This document shows, one piece after another, positions 56,580 through 64,000 of a stretch of 64,000 nt of DNA (the stretch's first letter is position 1; each line of letters starts with the position of its first letter). Below the pieces are notes generated by a model. It was given only the letters and a program-made list of their open reading frames with translations. It was not told where the DNA came from and did not search any database. The translations under genes and the position numbers were made by a program. The DNA comes from Paragordius varius (lineage: Eukaryota > Nematomorpha): NCBI GenBank assembly GCA_964247055.1, contig OZ176056.1:4960001-5024000 (forward strand), given 5' to 3'.

Positions 56580-58655
56580 AATTACATGCCTCAAGTGTAA
56601 AAACATATATTATCAAACTTTACCAACTCAGAAAATTAAAGCCATCCCATTTTAGTAATGTATTAATATGCTTTCCTTATTAAAATTCAATTTAAGTTTG
56701 GGTGAGAAAGTCAGGTTTGTTATTTTGACAAAAACTGCAGAAAAAAGTGTTTGCCAAATTTATAAAAAAAATTATAACAGGATGCAGTTTAAATTTTTTC
56801 AAATGCATATTCAACAATTTTTTTTTATAAAAATTCAAAAAAACGACAAATAAATTTTATAATGTAAAATTAATTATGGTGTTATATTAGTAACAACAGC
56901 CAACCAGTCATTTATTAATTGGGACAGTTAAATATGCGAAGTAGTATCTATTTAGATACCCAGATTTTATAGAATTCGGTCTAACAATTTTTTTTGAATA
57001 ATACAGAAAATATTATATTGACAGTTTGTCTAATATAAAGATGATAATAATAATTAACACCACCGGACAACAAATTTTTCTGCCACTCGAGTTTTTTGCA
57101 TTTTCTGATATTTACCATTATTTTAACATTAAATCTGAAATAAATTATAACTGCACCTAAGAATTTTGTATAATTTGATTTTTTTGATTATGAGCCCTCT
57201 TTATTAAAATTTTACTAAAAAATGTTTTCTATGAAAATACACAAGAAATGCCCATTTGTAATATATCATTCAAATGAAAACTCTATAAAATACATACTAA
57301 ATGTTTTACATCGATAGTTAGTATTGGACAAAGAGAGCGACGAACGCGCGAAGCGAGAGCGTTTTTTTAAATTAATATATTTTTAAAACTAATGGATGAA
57401 AATAGCTCATACTTTGTCTAGATCGTGATGAATGTCCAAAAAAGATAACACATGAAAGTTTTTTTGATAAAACATTTTATTGCTTTTAAGCCACATAAAA
57501 CAGCTATTTTTTTGTTTTTTGTTTTAAAAAATTACCTCATCAATATTGATTTATTTTCTTTACGTAGTGATTTCAAAGTTTTAAAAACAAAAGCAAATAA
57601 GGTATTTTTAATCTTTTATAGCCATTATGTAATATCTTTACAGTTATAACTATGCATTTTAGTATCCACTAGGTAAAATAAATAAGAATAATCTTTAAAA
57701 AACAAACCAAAAGCTTAAAGATTTTTTCAAATCAAAAACTAATATAACCCTAATAAATATATTAAAATAATTTGTATGATTTTAATATTAGTTTGTTTGT
57801 GAAAATTTTTGACTTATTTAAGGGTTGAAAACTTCGACCATATAAACCCAAATAACTTTTACATCCGATTGATATAAATGACTTACTACCATTTGAAAGT
57901 TACAGTTTTTCGCGCTCTTTCGAATGATATAAAATACATGGCTTCATATCTAAAACTTTCAATTTTCAAAATTTCAAGTTTAATCTTAAATCGGGCTAAA
58001 AAAATTTCGATAAACTCTAATATAAAAAATTCTTAGATGTTAGACCAATTTTCTTTTCAGATATACTATTAACCTACTTTAATGAAATAAAATTTTAAAT
58101 ATACAAGAATGGCAGTTAAAAATCAAAATTTGTCTAGTGTAATAATTTTTTTATATTAACTTTAATCACGAAAACTTGATGCGCAAACATGTGTATTTCA
58201 TAGTATCCTAATTTTTGATTTATCTATTACAGGATTTTCTAAAAAAATTATTTGATCCTAATTATTAGAATATTAAAACTATATGGTACAACGACAGGTT
58301 TTGCCTTTTATTATAGGCGCCAAGGATCTATAGTAAATAAAAAATAAAAAATTATTGAATTGGTAAAAAGTTTTATGAAAGATAAATTCAAAAAATGACT
58401 GTTCAACTGCAATGTTTTATTAATTATGGCTCATTTTCGTTGTAATAATATCAATTGTGAGCTATTTGATTATTATGTTAAATGATGTATTTAGGTACTT
58501 TATTATACTAAGTACCCCATAATACCGGCTTAAAATCAACATAATGCTTGTGACATCAATTAAGCCGAAAGTTTAACATTGCTTTTAAAGTTTAATATTT
58601 TTAATTCTTATTATATACGTATGTCATCTACTACAGAAATAAAAAAGTTTTTTTT
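56580..58655. other. Spacer
   Basis: No gene recognised. A short GC-rich block (57332-57361) stands out of AT-rich flanks and is treated as a finding. The rest contains only low-complexity open frames. Confidence 0.45.
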
Positions 58656-58660
58656 AACCC

Positions 58661-59105
58661 TTAACACAAATGGTTAGTCATATTCTAAATTAATTTAAAT
58701 CATGTTCATAATTATCATAAATACCTTGGCAGACGTTATGATTTGGGCCAAAAAGGCATCAGCTGTCATACTGTTCATACGTTGCTTCATTAAAACTAAA
58801 CGATTAGCTATTGTGTCAATATTGAAGGAAGCCACATTATTTGCTTGATTGGGTATTGATAGTATATTGCAATTATTATAGTTTTCCGGTATTGCCTTCC
58901 CATTTTCATTAATGTTTATGTTGTTGTTAAAATCATTTGTATTTATCTCTTTGGGTAGCGTATCATTTTGAGGCAAAATGGAATTTTCGATTGAAAGCGT
59001 TTGAAAGTTATTTGGCATATTATTTGATCTTTCCTTATCTCTTTTAAGATTAGTTGCAATAGCTTTGGATAAGGCTCTGATTTTGGTTCTTTGCGAATGA
59101 GACAC
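58661..59105 (-). CDS. Two 3' exons of an Asn-rich protein
   Basis: Exon 58725-59105 is 381 nt, phase 0 at both ends, with acceptor GTTGAAACATAG and donor GCCAAG|GTATTT. It encodes 127 residues: SHSQRTKIRALSKAIATNL (basic, helical), an Asn-rich middle with NNNININENG, and a helical end IANRLVLMKQRMNSM..AFLAQ. After a 40-nt intron, exon 58661-58684 reads NMTNHLC and stops. No family is recognised; the helical ends around a low-complexity middle suggest an adaptor or nuclear protein, an inference only. There is no ATG at the exon start, so an upstream exon or a trans-spliced start within the exon is needed. Confidence 0.5.
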
Positions 59106-59109
59106 CTAT

Positions 59110-61410
59110 GTTTCAACATAGGGTAAGATAAATCATTTATTATTTATTTCTAATTATATTATTAATTAATATATATGATATGTGATAAGATATTTTGAAA
59201 AATATTTAGCCCAAAAATTAGGCTTTATTTATTGCTTAAATTGAAGAATAAATTTAGATATATGGATGAAAGTGTACTCTCGGATAAATATTTTTTTGGA
59301 AGCATATTTATAGTATAGATTGCCCTGAGAGTTTAGTCATATAGCTTAATGCTGGATACAAACAAGTATTTTCGAAAATCTTAACTTTTATCGATAACTA
59401 ATGGAATTACAAGTAAATTGACAATTCCAATATTTTATTTTATTGAAAAAGATTTCTTCCCGGTTGTACTGATAAATTTTTACTGTTTTTTTTGGCACAA
59501 AAACATATATTTGGAAAGGAAATTAATTAAATATTTTATTCAAAAATTTGTGAATTGTGTCTTCTACATATTTGTCCATTTTTGTCATATATGAATGCCG
59601 TGCCAAATAAGGGTATTTTCTTTTTGTGGAAAAGCGTATCCAAAGTAGTTTAAGTTGTCTCATAATGATTTTCTGTACGCTGCGATGTGTTATATCCCAT
59701 TCAGGTTATTCGATTATAGCATAATTTATTAATTAATGATTTGTTAGTAAAAGTGTTGTGTATAGGTTGAGAATACAAAACACTCTGGTCCCAAACACGA
59801 AGATTTTGCCGCTTCGGTACAAAATGCCTTTCCTTATGTTCCGATACGGTGCAAAAATGATATTATTTCGTAACTTTGAAGCAGTTTTTCACAATTCACT
59901 TTGTGATATTCCATTTGACGCTTCAATTAGGGAGTATTTGCACATAGTTTATATCTCTTTTTATTGCTCCTAGACATCCATTGTTTGTTTTTTGTTACAC
60001 ATGCAACTGCTTGTTATGTTTGAGTTGTTACTTTTGCACTTAAGCTTCCTAGTAAAGTGGTCACCCTCTTTCAGAAATCAGAAATTTAAAAATATTAAAC
60101 ATATGTGTCACATGCCTTGATAGATACAGATATCCGCATGTTTCTGCTAGCAAACAATAACCTTTAAGTCCTTTTTCTTGTGACAATTCATTCCGCATCT
60201 CTTCAATCACAAAATTCAGAATACTGAATCATAAAATAAATACACTAGTTTCGGCAAACTCAACTTGTGTGTGTTTGTCGTTTAATGTCAGATAAAAGAA
60301 GTCTGTTAAAAATTAATGGTCCGTTCTTTTCGCTGACGTCTTCAGTTACTTAAACCGATAATTCGTGACCACCCATGTTATGCGGAATATAGCTAAATAT
60401 ACGGCTAATTCATATTAATATATATGTTAATATTTATTCAATATACGAGCCATTGTTAAATCATATAGGGTAAAACTATGTACAAAAATATTCGCCTCTT
60501 AGTAAACTATAGAGCTAGCAAAACCTCTTCGTAATAAAATATAACTCAAAAACTAAAACAAATATCTTCAATATAATTTTCAATTTTTTACAAAAGCATT
60601 TGGTATCTACAAAATTTTTCCTTAAAATTTAAAATCTCGCCTAAAACTAGAGAAAAATAAATTAAATATTGTATTTACTTAATTTCATTTATAAAACCTC
60701 ATTAATGTTGTACAAGCTCGCTCGAATTCCAATACACCAATGTCATTATTCATGAAATTTACAATATATAATAATAGTCAAAATTATAAAATTTATAGTT
60801 TACAGTATGGACATGTGTACTGGCTTATTCACAGTGTTAGTCAATTTGTAATACGTGCATTATAAAAATTTTGTCCATTAAATAATCAATTTTTTAAGAT
60901 AGAAAAAATTTAATTGTTACATTTAATTGTTTTTTTAATTAACTATTGTGTTGCCAATTGACCAACTACATGTGAATGAGCCGGCAAAAATGTGCATGCT
61001 GCAATTTTCTAACATGTTTTACATATGATTACATTAATTTTTAAATAAATTATAAAAGTAACCCAAATTAATTATAGTTAAAAGTTATTTTTGGTGTAAT
61101 AGAGTATTATGGCCATGTCTAATCTTTGGGCTATAATATTAGGGGTTTAGCTTTTTCTATTTTGTGCATTTATTCTTCGTATGTATTATATTTTTGAGAC
61201 TTGTCTCTCTTCCAAAGAGAATAACAGCTTTATAAATATTTAAATAAGATACGTTTGTAAATTAAGGAGCTAAATTAAGGGATAATGGGATAAAAATTTA
61301 TAATGAAATTTCAATAAAAGCTGCATAATTACATTATCTTTGTGCATTGAAAATGTGCCTTAGAGTTATGCATTTTTTCTCTTTTTAATATTTTTGGGAA
61401 TATCCTAGCC
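59110..61410. other. Spacer, nothing recognised
   Basis: Open frames such as 59758-59973 plus lack recognisable content. The 5' part of the Asn-rich gene may lie here, but no exon could be supported. Confidence 0.45.
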
Positions 61411-61414
61411 TTAA

Positions 61415-61670
61415 ATATAGGGGTGTTCAACATGCAACCATTCGCAATATTATGTGGGGCCAGAAATTTTGGATACCAATTTAATGCGAATTACATAGTA
61501 AAAATGATTTCCTAATCAACTTTTTATATTCACTTGCTGCATTTTATTGACAGTTTTAGGCTTGAAAAATCTAATACAACATATATTAAGGCCCATATAA
61601 TAATCGAATGCACCCGCCGAATTTTTTTGCATCGAAACGGCCCACAAAGCCGACTGTGCTAGCACCCATG
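61415..61670. repeat. hAT-like non-autonomous element, weak copy
   Basis: AGGGGTGTTCAACATGCAAC at left and CGGCCCACAAAGCCGACTGT..AGCACCC at right resemble the ends of the GGCCCGCGAAG family, with erosion. Confidence 0.4.
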
Positions 61671-61914
61671 CTAAATTTACATATGAGATTAATAAATTAA
61701 ACAATTGACTTTAAACTCCCAGCTGCCTTTAAAAAACTTTTAGACTTTTATTTATGTTAAATAATTAACTTTGCAAATTAATAATAAAATACATTAATTA
61801 TGGAAATTATATAAACTTTCATGATCGAAAACGCAGTCAGACTATGTAGTACCCATTAAACAGATTTTATGAAATCAGATTTAACAAAAAATTTATGAAT
61901 CTGTAATACCATTT

Positions 61915-62120
61915 CTCAGTTAATAGCAACATTTTTTCAAAACGCATTATTTTTTCATCCAAACACATTTTTTCAACCAAGCGCAACACTTTTTCAAGCA
62001 AACGCAGTTTACCAAAAACATGTGAAATAATGATGCTTTTGGATGACAAAATGTCGCATTTGTTTGGAAAAATGTTGCGTTTGCTTAAAATGCGTTTGGA
62101 AAATTGTTGCTTTTTGATAC
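61915..62120. repeat. Foldback element FB3, copy c
   Basis: The left half repeats AGCAACATTTTTTCAAAACG and CAAGCGCAACACTTTTTC; the right half carries the inverse (AAAAATGTTGCGTTTGCTTA). A clear inverted array of a ~20-bp word. Confidence 0.65.
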
Positions 62121-62392
62121 AAAAGTTTCATGGTTACAACGGCGTAATCGTATTACACGAATTATATTGCTATGATTGTCTTATAAAATTGTTTTAATAA
62201 CCTATATTTTAAAATCAAAATAATATTGATTCTAAACTTTATTTCATAAATTTATGTAAGTTACAATTCATAATAATGACACGCTAAAATGGGGGTTAGT
62301 TTTTCAAACTCCATAGTATAAATAGAAATGCTTCTATAAAATATTACAAAATCAAACTTAATCATCCATTCTACACTTTTTCTCTAGTTTAC

Positions 62393-62880
62393 CTTTTGGG
62401 GTAGTTTTCCATCTCAGAGCTCAATTTTGTAAATTACTTACAGTTTGAGAGTTATTTTAGTTAAATTTTAATCATCAAACATTGCTCTCTAAATTTATAT
62501 TTTTTAATTGTGGCTTCTATAGTCCAAAATTATACAGTTCCAAAACACGATTGCAACGAACAACTAATATTAAAATCAAAATATATGTGTTTACTGGTAA
62601 AATGTAGCATGAAAGTTATTTAAAGTTTATTATTTTTTCTAACCATAATATACATTTATTTCCTGTTGCATTAGCGATTAAAAAAAAATTTAGAAAAAAA
62701 TGGCGGCAAAATAGTTTGATATGAGGATTTTTTAAAATTTTACATAAAAAAAAATGTTTTGTATTCGCCTAAAACATTAAAGAAAGCATATTTTTAAATT
62801 CCGTTTAATATTTAATATTTTTTAAGGTATCTAAATCCCTAATCGCTCTGGGATATAAAACTACCCCAAAGGGTAGTGGA
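62393..62880. mobile_element. GGGGTAGTTTTATA MITE, complete copy
   Basis: Left end CCTTTTGGGGTAGTTTTCCA..CTCAGAGC and right end (reverse complement) CCCTTTGGGGTAGTTTTATA..CCCAGAGC form a TIR of about 35 bp around a ~490-bp AT-rich body without coding capacity. Fragments of the same family occur near 2600-2985, 19846-20200, 44536 and 49200-49640. Confidence 0.7.
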
Positions 62881-63010
62881 GGGTTAAAGCAAAATATTAA
62901 ATATCTTTAAAAAATTGTTATTTATAATAGATAAGTTGTGTATAAATATTTTAATAGTAATAAGCACATATTTTATGTAAATTTTTTTCGATACTTAGAG
63001 GTAACCTAAA

Positions 63011-64000
63011 GTGACCAGATTTTTTCAAGGAAAAAGCGGGACAAATTTGAAAAAGGGGGGGGTACAATCAAAAATTTTACAAAAGATTTTATAATATTTA
63101 TTTATTTTTAAAACAAAAATATTATAATATAAAAAAATGTTTCATTACTTGGTATTTTTTTTTATTTGAGTGAATGCGTTTTAGCAGATTGTCATCATTT
63201 TTATAAATATTGTAGAAGTCTTCACAAGAATTTGTCAAATTATATTTAGATAAAATGGCCGTTAAAGTTTCAATAAATTAATTTTTCCGATGTCCACACC
63301 TGATTTACTGTGGAAAAAAAGGCGTTAAGAAGCAGCGTTGGTTCCAGATAAAGATAGTGCAAATTCCACAATTCTTAAAATATTATTGTATGAAACATAG
63401 TTTGTTTCGAAATGATGAAATATTTCCAACCATTTCATTTCTACTGTATTTTTTTCTGTTGTCCATAATTTAAGTTTTTCATTATTATTATATATTTTTT
63501 AACTAATGATACTTCAGGAAAAAAGATAATTTTCTGAAAGGTTATTTTTTGTGATTTTTGGGAGATGAAGATGTAATCAAATGATTTTTGAACATCGCAC
63601 CAATTAAATTCTGGTTTTAATGTTATCAAATGAAAGTAATTCATTTCAATGTATTGCACCATCCAGTCTTCCAAATATTCTTTACAGTTTATAAAACATT
63701 TTTATATGTACAACATATCTTGGTAATTTATTACACCTTGTTTTTCTAAATTATTTGGATGGTTAATGGTATAAAACTATTTTCTAACCTTTCTTGACAT
63801 TGGAATTTTAGGTTATTAACCCAATTGGATACTTCGATTGCCAAAATTTTGTCACCTTCTATCAATTTAATAACATTTTGAAAGAAAGAAGCTTGATTAT
63901 GTAGGAACTCTAACCATATTTTTGATGAATCACTTTTAAAAAACTTTTCCAAAGTTGAAGGACATTTGTCCTGTAATAAAAAATAGGATTTTAAAGGATC
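63011..64000 (-). mobile_element. hAT transposon with transposase 3' part, runs off window
   Basis: GTGACCAGATTTTTTCAAGG then AAAAAGCGGGACA at 63011 is a hAT-type terminus. Minus-strand frames 63746-63952 (KIWLEFLHNQASFFQNVIKL, then KLIEGDKILAIEV) and 63441-63674 match the pattern of hAT transposases of the KxxFLxNQxxxF..IEGDKIxxxEV kind. The 5' part lies beyond the right edge. Confidence 0.5.

Overview
The window is nuclear DNA of an animal with an extremely AT-rich, repeat-laden genome. Recognisable content includes a PH-RhoGAP gene, a rhodopsin-type receptor-like protein, mariner and hAT DNA transposons, RTE-like LINEs, a decayed Ty3/gypsy element, and spliceosomal introns with GT..AG ends. 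Many introns are only 23-40 nt long. Introns that short are known from dicyemids, some flatworm genes and a few protists, so a small-bodied or parasitic invertebrate is likely, but the species cannot be named from the sequence.

Layout. 1-4.5 kb: AT-rich spacer with (TA)n tracts and a MITE fragment. 4.54-4.99 kb (-): three exons of a PH-RhoGAP gene. 5.9-8.1 kb: a long-TIR element family. 8.13-12.92 kb (+): a gypsy-type LTR fossil. 12.95-13.65 kb: a degenerate tandem repeat. 14.5-15.8 kb: a hAT-like non-autonomous element. 17.59-19.09 kb (-): a 501-residue seven-helix receptor-like ORF without introns. 21.1-21.4 kb (-): a probable last exon, weakly profilin-like. 21.6-27.5 kb: a hAT remnant with a nested element, then LINE copies in both orientations.

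27.77-40.51 kb (-) is the highlight: an apparent micro-exon gene absent from any long-ORF view. Twenty-four exons can be read; 21 of them are 12-39 nt, every one is a multiple of 3, and every junction is phase 1. A run of 21-nt exons encodes seven residues each, with 3-4 hydrophobic spacing, so one exon is about one coiled-coil heptad. Upstream exons build a Gly/Ala/Val-rich hydrophobic stretch and an acidic linker; the last exon encodes an unfamiliar Cys/Trp-containing C-terminus. Two mariners and a foldback element sit in its introns.

40.9-43.7 kb: two adjacent large palindromes whose arms end in ~20-bp tandem repeats. 45.0-47.3 kb (-): a decayed hAT transposon. 48.5-48.9 kb (-): a probable last coding exon. 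51.7-51.9 kb (-): a weak exon pair. 53.1-54.3 kb (-): a four-helix membrane-protein ORF. 58.66-59.1 kb (-): an Asn-rich two-exon gene fragment. The rest is foldback/MITE families and AT-rich spacer, with a further hAT transposase fragment running off the right edge. All host genes recognised here lie on the minus strand. No rRNA, tRNA or CRISPR array was seen.
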